Source: Gentiana macrophylla (lineage: Eukaryota; Streptophyta; Magnoliopsida; Gentianales; Gentianaceae). Taken from it: 64,000 nucleotides of DNA. The DNA lies in contig CM047807.1 of NCBI GenBank assembly GCA_026214975.1, positions 69,729,824 through 69,793,823 of the forward strand. Direction: 5' to 3'. The first letter of the stretch is position 1. Each line of letters starts with the position of its first letter. This document shows positions 1-11,497 of the stretch, in pieces. The notes under the pieces are model-generated. The model was given only the letters and a program-made list of their open reading frames with translations. It did no database searches and was not told the origin of the DNA. A program made the translations under genes and the position numbers.

Positions 1-1490
1 ACATTCTGACCAAGCCGCCGGTTGGCGATAAGAAGAAGATAGCTGTTGTCGAGGAGCTAGAACCCGCTGGGGGTGGGGATGGTGATCAGGAGGCTCCACC
101 CTCCAAGAAATCCATAATCGAGGGCATTCAGGGGAAGTACGTCGCTGATAAATCCAAAACTTCTGATAAAGGCAAATCTCTGGCCGATAAACCATCATCG
201 GCTGGCACAACTGCAATGGTGCCACGTGCTGATTTGCGTTGGGCCCGAGGGTCACCCTGCGGTTTGGCTATATAGGAAGTTCATGAAACAGCAACCTATC
301 GATATGACTAGGGTGATGACGATCTCTAGAGGGATCTCTGATTTGGCCCCACTGAGACATTTGAGGTGGAGCCTCCCTAACCCATTTCAGTTGGAGATTG
401 GTCACGGTATTGCGAACCGGATTATGCTGGCGGATCAACCGACCCTCACCGTACCTTTCTCCAAAATATTGAGGACCTGTGGAGTTTGTACGGCGCCACG
501 GTGAGCATGGTAAACATTATTTCCTTCTTTGTTTTTCCTTTCGCATTTTGTTTTTCAGTCCACTTGCTTATGTTTTGTTTTTTAGGTCGACACCGGTCTC
601 CTTCAGTTCAACAATGATTATAGAAGTACAATAGAGTCAAACTCAGACGCTACTATGGCATTGAACGCCACTATATTGGTCGAGGACGATCTGCGGGTAC
701 GGCTTGATGCTACGAAAAGTGAAAATGCCGAATCGGAAGAAGCGGTGGCCGAGGTTGATGTTACGAAGAAGCGATTCTTCGAGAGTGATGCTCTAAAAAA
801 GTAGCTTGCTGAAGCGAAGAAGATGCAGTGAGAGGCCCAAAAGAACTCCGAAAGGCTAGAGAATTTTAATACTGAACTTACGGAGAGAGACAGAGCGGTT
901 GCTCAGACCATGAAAGAGATGTTCCAGCGGGTTAATGAGGCCAAACCCACTGGGAAGACACGCAAGAAATAAATCTTTGATTTGAGGAAGCGGTGGCGGA
1001 CTTGAGTTCGAGTTCGAGCCCGGATAGAGTGCAGGGCGAGGCTCTTTGTGGGTGAGAATTTCCTGATGGGATACGATAAAGGATTTTATCACATCGCAAG
1101 GTGTGTGTCGGCTCGTGGCGACGTTCCAGACGTTGAAACCTTACGGGACTGGATTCTTACTCCTCCTTTTGCTGAACATCTGAGGGGCTTCCACCCATAA
1201 ATACCCTTTTCCGAGGTTGAGCGTAGACTTATCTTTGAGGTTGGGAGGCACCCCCCATCGTTGAGGAGAACCTGAGGGAGTTAATGCTCTGTGCTACCCT
1301 GAAACTAGCCGAGGAAGAAGCACCAGATGCTGAGGATGGAGCACAAGTCCAGTGACGAGTGACGATCTGAATGCCGACCAAATCTTTGCATCCTTCACTC
1401 GGCCTGAGAGAACGTCGGCGATGATGACATGCGGCCGGAAGACTCTTAAACTTGTTGCTTCTGCTTTGTATAAACATTATTTTGCTTCTA
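1..1490 (+). pseudogene. Antisense ORF (aORF) of Tat-1, partial at 5' end
   Basis: The reading runs opposite to gag-pol. It begins outside the window with a Lys/Ser-rich low-complexity stretch, passes through a segment around 226-500, and after a likely intron (501-585) encodes a Glu/Lys-rich coiled coil (about 600-960). It ends in a conserved-looking block around 1065-1200 containing YDKGFYHIARC and VETLRDWILTPPF. Two in-frame stops (around 800 and 830) and at least one frameshift break it. Position and strand match the antisense ORFs described for Retand/Grande-type Tat elements, whose products resemble the 'putative gypsy type transposon' family. That family assignment is from memory of the architecture, not a search. 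Function unknown. Confidence 0.6.
501..585 (+). other. Candidate spliceosomal intron in the antisense ORF
   Basis: The 85-bp segment starts GTGAGC and ends TTTTTTAG after a T-rich tract. Joining its flanks keeps an open coiled-coil frame, whereas reading through it stops at once. An intron on this strand could be removed only from antisense transcripts. A sense retrotransposon RNA would keep it, which is consistent with independent antisense expression. Confidence 0.5.
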
Positions 1491-1645
1491 CATTTAAGCC
1501 TTCTTTGATTTTGTATAAAATTTTCCATTCCGTACTTTGTAATGACATTCTCTTCATTTGTTGAAAACATGAAGTCTCTTTTGTTCTTGTATGTACGTTT
1601 ACTTTTTGCTCGAATTTATTGCATATATCGAGTTTGATTGTGTGG

Positions 1646-1650
1646 CATAT
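1646..1650. repeat. Target-site duplication of Copia-1, left copy
   Basis: CATAT directly precedes the 5' LTR and recurs directly after the 3' LTR at 13691-13695. The exact 5-bp match fixes both element ends. Confidence 0.93.
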
Positions 1651-3065
1651 TGTTAGGAACATGTTATTATGTTTTGATGATGGCCATACTAGCTGTTATA
1701 GCAAGACTGAAATAAGTTAGAATTCTCTGTATAAGTCTTTACTTAGGGTCGACAAGTTGTATAAGTTAAGTCAGGACAAGTATTGTACTAGTTGGTAGGA
1801 TGGCAAAGCAAAGACGGATATTCGGCAGAGTGAAGCCGACCAAGCACCACAGAGAGGTAATGAAGACTTTATGGTCGACTTATAACCAAGGAAGTGCTGT
1901 GATGACCTTGGATAAGTCTAAGTTATGTTTTAAATGATAAAACTCAAATGTTCAAATATGGTGTACATTTGGTCTCACCCAAATCAAGGATCAGTGAAGT
2001 TCAAAGACTCTCCAAATACTAGAACAAAGAAGGAAGCAGATGAATCGGTGAGTAAAGCGACTTTCGCAAAGAGAAAACAAAGCAATGAAGAAGAAGTAGC
2101 GGCTAAGTCAAGAGGCTCACTCGACCATTCTAGAAAGCGAAGAGACACCTACAAGGCCGTAATTGATATACGATGAAGATTGAGAAGATCATGCATTAAA
2201 TGCTCAAATCATTTAAAGGATCAATCAAGGACGGATTATACGCTATACGTTTGAAGAAAGAATCCGATCACCGAAATTAAGGAGAATACAATTAAGGGAA
2301 TAAAGAATAAAATCAAGGATTATTCCTCATTAATATAGCCAACGGACGGAATTTCAAAAACAAAGGTATTCAAGGCTATAAATAGAAGGCATTGTGAGAG
2401 AAAAGAATAGAACAATCAAGAAAGAAAAATCTAGCGAAACTCTGTCAATTTGAAAAGCCTTCTCTCCGAAATTACAAGGATACATCTAGTGATCAACTCG
2501 GACTTCAAAGCTACAAAGTCATACTCGGAGGCGAGGATTGATCAAGCAAGTGTGTGAATCACATTCACATCAAATCAAGCAAATCGAATCGAGAGGCAAT
2601 CTCGAGAAGGAGTTGAATCTGTGATATTTGTTGAAGGATCTTGATCTTAGAACAATGAGGAAGGAAGATGAATCACCAAGTCTGCTGAGTCAAGGAGTGA
2701 TAGTCTTGTAGATTGTGAAGCTTGGGAAGCCAAGGACAATCATACTATTGTATCTGTGAACACAATAGTGAATTCCTCCAATCATCACAGGAGAAGAGTG
2801 GATTAAGGGATTACACCACCACCTGAACCACTATAAGCCTTGTGTCAATTTAATTTACGCAATTTACTTTTCAAAGCATTCATTTAATTTGCATACATCA
2901 TAATTTGCATCTGTGTTTGTCTAAACCGATTTGAAAACAATACAGTAAGAAGGGACTTATCCGCTGCCCAAAAGCTTTTAACTAGAAGAAGAAACAGTTT
3001 TGAAACTCCACTATAGTCATTCACCCCCCCCTCGACTATAGTTTCACCCTTCTCTGGGACCAACA
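1651..3065 (+). repeat. Copia-1 5' LTR
   Basis: Starts TGTTAGGAAC and ends GGGACCAACA, like the 3' LTR. It carries the promoter TATA box (2376-2385) and a small intact-looking frame of no clear meaning (1934-2176). Differences from the 3' LTR cluster at CAG/CTG trinucleotides. Confidence 0.95.
2376..2385 (+). promoter_or_regulatory. LTR TATA box of Copia-1
   Basis: CTATAAATAG is a near-ideal plant TATA box and is present in both LTRs (the 3' copy is near 13005). It would set transcription start about 30 bp downstream, defining the U3/R boundary around 2410. Confidence 0.8.
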
Positions 3066-3066
3066 A

Positions 3067-3079
3067 TTGGTAGCAGAGC
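3067..3079 (+). other. Primer-binding site of Copia-1 (initiator tRNA-Met type)
   Basis: TTGGTAGCAGAGC lies one base after the 5' LTR and matches the canonical iMet site with one change (T to G). Confidence 0.9.
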
Positions 3080-3202
3080 AGTGTTCCTAGTATCAGAACC
3101 TGTTCAGATCTAATTTCTGGTAACAAGGAGATCACATATTTTCAAAGTAGTTTTCAAATCTGAGTTTTTCATTCACTGTCATTTATATCTTCAATTGCAC
3201 TG

Positions 3203-5215
3203 ATGGATTCCTCAAACTTCTTGTCAAAAGTACATTTTCAATGTTAATAATTTTGATGAATATAAAATAAGAATGTTATCTCATCTTGCAAACAACTCAT
3301 GAGGAGATGCTGGATGTAATCAACGACGGCCCAATCATGATCACTACTGTGTGGTAGGCACGAGGGAGCGAGATCAAGGAAAGGAGATAAACAAACCCAA
3401 GAAAGATTGGACCAAAGATGACAAGAGAAGAGCAAACCTATACTTTGTAGCAAAAGATATGATCTTAAAGACTCTAGACGACAACATGTTCATGAGAATA
3501 AAGGATTGCAAAAGCAAACAAAGGAGATGTGGGACAAGTGGCACTAATCAATGAAGGATCTCAAGCGATCAAAGAAAATAAACTATCTGTTGCAAAGCGA
3601 AGTTTGAAAATTTCAAGATGAAGGCGGTGAATCCATTGATCAGTTGGACAATGATTCTCAAGCATCATCGATGTTGCTGCAGTGACTTGGTCACACATAT
3701 CCCCAAAAAGAAGTATGCTTGAAGATCTTGAGGGGACTACGAAAGATGGAAGATCATAACATCGATGTCGGAGGAACAACAAATCTTGCAAGCACCGACA
3801 CTCGACGCGATGTCCCAATTAAAAGCTCATGAATTCGAATTGAGCGGCGAAGATGGTGCTCCGGCAGAACACACAAAATCATTGCATTAATTGCACCTCA
3901 AACAAAGTAACTTTCTTTGAATGCATCGACAAAGAGACACAAGAACTAAAAGAACAGGTAGCTTTATTAGTTAAGCGTTTTGTGAGTTTAAAAGAAGGCG
4001 ATTGTCCTGAAAAAATGACAAAGAAAGGTCACTTCAAGGTGATTGTCTGAAGAAAATGACAAAGATGATGAAAAGAAGAAATCTGAGCATCACGAAAGAA
4101 AGGAGCAAGAAGGCACTTAAGGCGAGAATCCAGCGGTGAAAAGCATGAAGAATCATCGACAATGACTCGGATGATAGTGATGAAGAAGACGATTCGAGAA
4201 AATGAAAAAGCATGCCTATGTCTCATGACCAAAGAATTGGATGAAGATAAAAGTGATAGCTCGAACGAGGAAACAAGCCTATGTTTAATGGCTAAAGAAT
4301 CAGATGAAAGCGAGAGGTAACATCTAGTTCTGTTCTTCATCTAATGCATCCACATCTAACAATGCACAATCCTCTAGTCTTCCATTAGATACAATGGACC
4401 TAGTCCAAAATCGCATGACTAAATTTGATGAAATTGAAAAGAATCATGAAATTCTGGAAAAGGAATGCAAGGATCTAAGGAAAGAGAATAAGAGGTTAAA
4501 GAAAGAACTGGATAAAGCAAAAGCTGAAATAACTAGTAAGGAGACATACTTAAATGATCAACAAAAGCGAGATGATCATACATCCGTTATTAACAGATCG
4601 ATTAAGGAAATCTCTCACCAAGTGAAGGTATCCACTTTGCACCACTAAAGGCACCGACTTACAAACACCCAAAAGGTTTGGATCAGATCTGGTCTTGGCT
4701 ACAACGATCGGGATGAGCGTAGGAATAATGGTCAACACAATTCTAAATTGAGGACCACTAGTGGACCAAAATTTAGAAAGAGAGCGAACCATGTCTCCAG
4801 CAGATCATCTGTTCGGTGAAGTCAAAACCCGTGTAGTGAAACGACAAACTAAATCCTCATTCCAGTCAATCAAGAACAAAAACCATCACGAAAGGAAAGG
4901 AAGACTTTACCTTGAGAGGATGATTGGAATGTTGCTCTGCAAAATACAAGAAGAAACCATTCCACAAAATGCATCATGTGTTTAAGAAAAACCAATGCAT
5001 TTCTAGACACATGAAGCAAGAAAGGTTTCCTCTTGCATTTTGGAAAGTAAAGAAGGATGCAAATGCACCAAAGGTGGAGAAAAGTATCGAGAATACCTTG
5101 GTAAAAATACTAGAAGCTATTACGCCATGCCATATACATATGAAGTTGATGACTTCAATTATCCAAAAGAAGACCTTTTGGATACACCCTTGGTATGGGA
5201 GGCATGATTGCTAGC
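3203..5215 (+). pseudogene. Copia-1 gag (broken)
   Basis: The likely start is the ATG at 3203, about 135 bp after the LTR. The reading is scattered over frames: a W-rich N-terminal part, the Copia gag core with WTKDDKRRA and MFMRIKDCK around 3400-3530, an acidic and lysine-rich middle (about 4020-4340), a coiled coil (about 4390-4600) and a basic C-terminal part (4761-5214) with remnants of a zinc-knuckle region. Gag would form the virus-like particle and bind element RNA. At least ten frame breaks are visible, many at sites where CAG/CTG would be expected. The same core recurs in Copia-3 gag at 30881-31087. Confidence 0.75.
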
Positions 5216-5229
5216 AGTATGGACCCAAG

Positions 5230-5765
5230 CAAGTGTTGGGTACTAAACTTAATTAATCTGTTTTGTAGGATGTCCGGTACATAGGCGGTGGATGTTCAGA
5301 GACACATGATAGGAAACAAGAGATGGCTCACTGACTTCAAAGCTTTTGATGGACCCAAAGTCACATTTGGAGGTAAAGAAAACCCTGGCAAAATTAAGGG
5401 GGAAGGCACAATAATCAAGAACAATCTAAAGATTCGAGAATGTGGCATATGTCAAGGGACTTAACTTCAATCGATGAGCATCAGTCAATTTTGTGACAAA
5501 GGCTACAATGTGCACTTCAACAAAGAAGGATGCAAAGTGATTCACAGTCAAACCAACACAATAGTTCTTGCAGGAAGAAGACAAGACAACATGTATGTGG
5601 TGGATTGGAGAACGACTAAAGCGAGAAACATGTCTACTTGTCAGAATAAACAATCAACAAAAGTGGATTTGGCACAAAAGATTAAATCACACGAATTTCA
5701 AGACCATCAACAAACTATCAAGGAGCAAGTTAGTTGAAGGCACGCTTGAGATCACATTCAAAAGG
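5230..5765 (+). pseudogene. Copia-1 protease and gag-pre-integrase segment (broken)
   Basis: Around 5275-5345 the reading resembles the Copia aspartic protease active site followed by NKRWLTDFKAFDGPKVTFGG. The expected Asp-Ser-Gly triad reads as Gly-Gly-Gly (GGCGGTGGA), explained simply if a CAG was misread. The following LMSISQ-type segment, the intact stretch 5474-5737 and the WHKRLNHTNF motif (about 5670-5700) are the pre-integrase domain. The protease would cut the Gag-Pol polyprotein. Frame breaks are frequent. Confidence 0.75.
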
Positions 5766-6430
5766 AAAGTCTATGTGATGCTTGTCGAAGGAAAACAAAT
5801 AAAAAGCTCATTCAAGTCAAAGCCTCATCAATGTACAACAAGAGTTCTACATCTGCTACACATGGACCTGTTTGGACCAGTCACACCAGTGAGTGTGAGT
5901 GGTAAGAAATACACTCTTGTAGTGGTGGATGACTTCTCAAAGTACACCTGGACCATCTTCATGAATAAGAAGAAAGAAACACTCAAGAAGTTTGCCGGAT
6001 TTGTTGAGAAGACTCGAGAATGAGAAAGAACTAAAGATTATCAAGATCGGATCGGATAGAGCCTTTGAATTTCTAAATGAAATTATCAGAACCTATTGTG
6101 AAGAAAATGGAGTATTACATCTACTATCTGCGGCGAGGAACTCCACAACAAAATGGTGTAGCGAGAAAGAAGAAAGCAGAACCATCAAGGAAGCGATCGA
6201 GGACAATGATAAGCGAAGCATGTTTACCAAAGAGATTTTGGGTTTGACGACAAACACAACATGCCATACACAAAAGCAGATCAATCATCAACAAACACCA
6301 TGGAAAAACTCCATATGAAATATGGAATGGTAGAAAACCCAATATCTCATATTTTCATATGTTTGGATCAAAATGTTTTGTCTTAAACAGAATCAGCGCA
6401 TACCTTTGATGAGAAGGCGATGAAGCAATC
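5766..6430 (+). pseudogene. Copia-1 integrase core (broken)
   Basis: The core begins with HMDLFGPV (first catalytic Asp) and VVVDDFSKYTW around 5860-5955, followed by the second Asp region and RTYCEENGV around 6040-6130. The third acidic motif region (about 6130-6200) is scrambled by frameshifts. Further downstream come NTTCHTQ and YEIWNGRKP-type remnants. This enzyme would insert the cDNA into the genome. Several breaks coincide with expected CAG or CTG positions. Confidence 0.78.
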
Positions 6431-6789
6431 TTCATGGGATACTCGGACACCAAACAAAGCATTGAGTACTAAATAAAAGAACTTTGGTGATTGAAGAATC
6501 AATACATGTGGTTTTGATGAACCAAACACAAATGGTGAAGATCTTCAAGATCAAGAAGAGAAAGCACCACAAAGAGAAATCTATACAAATGCAACCATAC
6601 CAACTACTATCCTGAATCATCATTCTGAAGATCAAGAGGAGCCACATACCAATACACCGGATGAAGCTCCTCAAGTTGAAGTTCATGCTCGGCATGAAGG
6701 TATGGAAGCACCAAGTGAAGATCAACTTCAACCGAGATCTAAATTGGCTAAGAGACCATCTGAAGAACAAGTCATTGGAGACATTCACA

Positions 6790-7654
6790 CGAGAGTCGAA
6801 CGGAAGACAAGCTGGAGCACATGCTAACTTTGCTTTCTATCACAAGTGGAACTAAGACCATAGATGATGCAATCCAAGATGTAGATTGGATCACGGCCAT
6901 GCAAGAAGAACTAAATGAATTTGAAAGAAATGAAGTGCAGGAACTTGTTGACGGACACGAAATAGCCAACATCATTAGTGCAAAATGGGTATTCGGGAAC
7001 AAGATGGATGAGCAAGGAGGCTGTTGTCGAGAAACAAAGCAAGGCTAGTTGCAAAAGGCTATTCCCAAGTGAAGGAATAGATTATGATGAAACTTTTGCT
7101 CGGTAGCAAGATTGGAAGCAATCGGACTTTTTCTAGCATTTCTTTGCACACAAAGACTTCAAAGTCTATCAAATGGATGTAAAGAGTGCATTCTAAATGG
7201 ACTCTTGGAAGAAGAAGTTTATGTAGAACAACCTCTAGATTTCAAATTAAAGGAAAAGAAGACAAAGTATACAAACTCAAGAAGGCCCTCATGGACTCAA
7301 ACAGGCACCTAGAGCCTGGTATGAAACTCTTATCACGATTTACGATCAAGAATGGATTCAACAAAGGAACTATTGACAAGACTCTTTTTAAAGCTGGAGG
7401 AAGGAGCAAGCACTTTGCTAGTGCAAATCTATGTTGATGATATAATCTTTGGATCGGAGGATGAAAAGCTGTGTGAGAAATTTGCAAACTGATGAAGAGC
7501 AAATTTAGGATGAGCACGATGGGAGAATTAAACTACTTCCTTGGCCTTCAAGTAAAGCAAATGAAGGATGGCATTTTCATTAGTCAAGCAAAGTATACAA
7601 GAGATTGGATACACAAGTATGGGATGGATACAAGTGGCACAATGAGACACACCA
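6790..7654 (+). pseudogene. Copia-1 reverse transcriptase (broken)
   Basis: The RT starts with AMQEELNEFERNEV (about 6900) and AKWVFGNKMDEQG, then LNGLLEEEVYVEQP (about 7190-7230), and the catalytic YVDD at 7430-7441 with IIFGSED after it. The segment 7492-7620 (MSTMGELNYFLGLQVKQM) is intact. Order and motifs are diagnostic of Copia RT. Four or more frameshifts interrupt it as sequenced. Confidence 0.88.
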
Positions 7655-8350
7655 ATGTGTGCCAGAGTCATACTTGGAAAAGACGAAGGAGGAAAAGATG
7701 TTGATCAAAAATTGTATAGAGGAATTATTGGATCATTATTATACTTAACTACAAGCAGACCTGACATAGCATTTGCAGTAGGAGTATGTGCAAGATTTCA
7801 AGCTCAACCAAAAGAATCACATCTTCTAGCAGCTAAAAGGATAATCAAATACTTGAGAAACACTTTAAATGTTGGTATTTGGTATCCAAAAGATGGAGGA
7901 TTTACATTGATATCATATTCAGACTCTGACTATGCTGGATGCAAAATAGATAGAAAAAGCACCTCTGGAACTTGCCAAATGCTAGGAACCAGACTAGTCT
8001 CTTGGTTCAGTAAAAAGCAAAACTCCATATCTACATCAACAGCTGAAGCAGAATACATAGCAGCAGGTAGCTATTGCGCACAAGTACTGTGGATAAGACA
8101 ACAGCTAAGGGACTATGGAGTAGAAGAGAAAACAATTCCAATCATGTGTGATAACACAAGTGCAATATATATCACGAGAAAATCCGATGTGCACTCAAGA
8201 ACAAAGCACATTGATGTAAGACATCATTTTATCGAGACCATGTTGAAAAGGGGATGTCATCCTAAAACACATACCCACCGAAGATCAATTGGTGACATCT
8301 TCACTAAACCACTCGATTATGAAAGATTCGACAAGCTAAGGCTGAGTTAG
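7655..8350 (+). CDS. Copia-1 RT C-terminus plus RNase H, uninterrupted 231-codon frame
   Basis: This is the longest open stretch of pol. It covers the end of RT (YRGIIGSLLYLTTSRPDIAF) and the whole RNase H domain, with catalytic-type residues in SYSDSDYAGC, STAEAEYIAA, MCDNTSA and the closing RTKHIDVRHHFI and DIFTKPL motifs. RNase H removes the RNA template during cDNA synthesis. The stop is TAG at 8348. The ATG is internal to a polyprotein, not a true start. Unlike neighbouring broken stretches, this one still contains many CAG and CTG trinucleotides. Confidence 0.9.
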   Translation: MCARVILGKDEGGKDVDQKLYRGIIGSLLYLTTSRPDIAFAVGVCARFQAQPKESHLLAAKRIIKYLRNTLNVGIWYPKDGGFTLISYSDSDYAGCKIDRKSTSGTCQMLGTRLVSWFSKKQNSISTSTAEAEYIAAGSYCAQVLWIRQQLRDYGVEEKTIPIMCDNTSAIYITRKSDVHSRTKHIDVRHHFIETMLKRGCHPKTHTHRRSIGDIFTKPLDYERFDKLRLS

Positions 8351-8599
8351 GAATGATTGAAATTGAATAAGTATCAAAAGCGGCTAAGCTGGAGTAATCG
8401 GCTAAGTGACTTCATTAAGCGGTACGACCTTTGCCGTTACTGAGGAGATGCGACAAGTAAGGCATTGGCATCCAGTGAAGATAACTTAAGCGATTGTTAG
8501 GAGCAGTGAAATGGAGCGACTAAGTAAAGAACCTATAGAACGGCTAAGTGGCGGTGAAGGCACTTCACGAAATAAAGACTTGGACAAATTAAGAGTGTG

Positions 8600-8986
8600 A
8601 ACAAAATCAATTACGATTACACGTGGAGAATAAGGAAATTATGGAGGATTATTCTATACACACGTGGCGATCAACTTATGATCATGGAGGTAATTATATT
8701 ATTTTTCGAATTATAAACTCCTCGATTCCCGGGCTCTATCATTACTTGCCTCAAACCACACCCCCACTCCACTCGAATATCGCGATTTTTATACGCAAAA
8801 TCACGCCATTATGCCACAAATCCTTCCATATTCAAAACCACGTTCACACTACCCAAATCACACTATAAAAACAAGACTTAGAGATTTTCAGAAATCTTTA
8901 CGCTTTCTTGTCAATTACAAACTCTACTCTTGATTCTTTCTATTGCAAACTGAAATTCATTTCCAAAACTTCTCTCCTCTTCAAAA
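8600..8986 (+). promoter_or_regulatory. Candidate internal promoter and 5' leader for the post-pol ORF of Copia-1
   Basis: Between pol and the third coding region lie two ACACGTGG motifs (8619-8626 and 8660-8667, the second extending to ACACGTGGC, an ABRE/G-box-like core), then CTATAAAA at 8863-8870, then a TC-rich leader ending in CAAAAATGGG at 8987. The TATA-to-ATG distance of about 117 bp suits a plant promoter. I infer that the third ORF may be transcribed separately. The motifs are seen; activity is not shown. Confidence 0.45.
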
Positions 8987-11497
8987 ATGGGATCATCCTC
9001 CACAAACAACCAAGCTGGATATGAAAAATCGATTGCCACGGGATCCTTCTTTCAAGAAGAACACTACTTGAAACTGTGTGGAAATGACGAAGATGCCAAA
9101 CGATTAGCGGCGAGTTGCAAAATCCTAAAGCTATCAACCTTCCTCAATCCTCTCCTGTCACCGAGGTTTGCTATGAAAGTCTGATTTCTTACGGAAATCT
9201 GCACAATACGTGCTGGGCTCCTGTGAAGAAGGTGACGAGTGGGAAGAAGACAAGATTGTAGCATCTCATCAACGGAAAGGAAGTAGCGATTATGAGAAAA
9301 GGTAATTCACAAACATCTCATACTTTCCAATAAAGGTCAAGCAAAAGTGACACTTGTATCACAAAACTTGGATGATTTATGGGCAACAATTGCCAAAACG
9401 GAAAACCCAGGATCCACAAAGGTCAACTGTTTGAGATCTGCTTTAAAGAAACCATTCAATGAGTTCGATTGCCTAATTGGCAAGACCATTGAAGGAAAAT
9501 TGGGAGCAAATAATGCAATGACAAAAATCGAGAATGAGGTGATGGGAATCATCTACAATAATCTGCAATTCAAGCTGGGCCAAATACTTCTTTCTAAGAC
9601 TCAAAGAGCAAATCCAAGGTGAAGAAAAGCGACAAACAAGGGGACAAAAGAAGGGAAGACAAAGAAAGGACAATTCTGGGTAAAAAAGTCATATGGTATT
9701 CAGTTACACTATTTGTTGCAATGTCTCAAAGTCCCCACAGTACAACTCCACAAACCTGCATGAATCCAAAGTCATGTTTACTTATCTTAAACAACAAAAG
9801 AAGGAAGGAGAAGGGAAGAGAAAGAAACCTACACGCAGCACCACCGGTCAAAGAAAGAAACAAAAGATTCAGCGAAGTCTTGAAAAGACCGACTTTGCAC
9901 AATTGATTGATGAAGGAGAAGAGGAAGAAGGTTCTGACACTGACGAAGAACAGCAAGAAGAAGAAATCAGTGGGGATCAACAGCATCCTAATAAAGAAAA
10001 CACTGGAGAGGATGAGGAATCATCTCCAGAAGAAAGCTAATACAATTATTGCAAACAATATAGATGATCGAATTGCGAGAATATCTTGAGTGGAAGGAAG
10101 GTGATTCCAAACAACGACTTCAAGACTCGGATCACATGCTCTTTGAAGAAGCATGGCTATTTGACTTTCTCGGGAATCACAACTCTGGTAGGTGTACTTG
10201 ATGAATCACCTCATGGGAAATGGTTGATGCGACCAAGGCAAAAGCGCCCCAGATCTCTCGGGAGACAAAGTGATGACTCGAGGAAGATGATGGGGATGAT
10301 CATGATCAAGATGATGGTGATGATCATGATGACAATGATGATAATGATCATGATCAGGATGATAATGATGATCTTGATCAAGACAGAGAAGAGAACTCTC
10401 CTGCACCAGATGCAATTGATGACACCACTCTTCTCCGTACATTTATGAAAACACAAGCCTCCGGCAAGTCTACATCTCCAGCAAAGACATCCACTCAACC
10501 GCTGTGCATCGGCGTTCGATAACAACAAACACATTGTGGACACTGGCTCAATTTCTTTGCCACTCAGTCAAGACAACCCCGGAATAGAAATAATGGAAAG
10601 CAGCAGACTCAAGCCACACCCGGCATACACATCTACCCAAATACTTGAAGATCTAGATGTACATGCAGATGTCACTCAACATCCGGACAAGGGACATGAC
10701 GAGATCGAACCGGTGAAACAAAGCGAGAAAATCTCTCAATTTGAACACTTTGGCATTACAAATGAAACTTTTGAGAAAGCGGAAGACTTGCTAGGTGAAG
10801 AATTGGAGCGACAAGCAATGTATCTCGGATCTATGACTTGACTTTTAATGACAAAAGCTCCTCCATTGAAAACAAGTTTGAGGCCATTGCGAGAATACAT
10901 TGATGCACAAAATATTGTTGTTCAACAACAAGGAGATCCGATGAAGCAACTCAACATCAATATTACCAATGAGTCTTGCAGGCCTCAGGCAACACATCTC
11001 CCAAGAAAAGCGAATCACTTTGGCGTAGCTTTTGGGACTAGACTTGGAGTGTCAATGAGAAATTGAATGATCACAACAAAGATTCACTTCCATTGAATCA
11101 AAACTTGACTCTCTGATTGGAGCAGCGAGAGGCCACCAATAGCATCCTACTCAGCCAAAGGGATGATCTTTGCCAAAAAAGGGGAAAACCAGGATAAGCT
11201 GAAGGATCAACAATCAGACCCCAAACTTCTTTGAAGAACAACTAAGGGCAAGGGCGAGAGAAATAAGAATCGAAATGAAGCGGAAGAACGACAAAGAAGT
11301 GGTCGGAGAAGAAAGGAAAAGGCCCTAAAGGAACCTCGCATTGGATTTCCTCACCCTATGCAAAGAAGAGATGATGATAGAGATAGATCCGGCAGACGGC
11401 AAAGGCCTGGATCCGGCCCGAGAAAGAGGATCGGCCCGATCAACACAGACTCAACACGGAGGAAAAACCGGCGAGAGGTAGCGGCGGCTCGGATATC
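8987..11497 (+). pseudogene. Copia-1 post-pol coding region, N-terminal and middle part (envelope-like position, broken)
   Basis: It starts at the ATG 8987 in good context with MGSSSTNNQAGYEKS. Visible pieces are an N-terminal part (8987-9180), a segment with SQNLDDLWATIAKTE (9347-9618), a lysine-rich then strongly acidic stretch (9790-10040, Glu/Asp runs), a second block (10086-10270), an Asp/His/Asn repeat (10288-10380) and a polar tail (10536-11060). Sireviruses carry envelope-like ORFs here, but I see no clear signal peptide or transmembrane helix, so 'envelope' is position only. A gag-like accessory or captured host sequence is equally possible. Many frame breaks. Confidence 0.5.
10288..10380 (+). 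repeat. GATGATCATGAT-type codon repeat encoding an Asp/His/Asn tract
   Basis: Short GAT/CAT/AAT units repeat for about 90 bp. In the frame that continues the acidic region they encode about 30 residues that are almost all Asp, with His, Asn, Gln and Gly. It is followed by an ordinary-looking Ser/Pro/Thr segment. It could bind metal or be mere low complexity. Confidence 0.75.

Noticed and set aside
10206..10543. Minus-strand His- and Ile-rich frames
   Set aside because: Antisense shadows of the GATGATCAT codon repeat.
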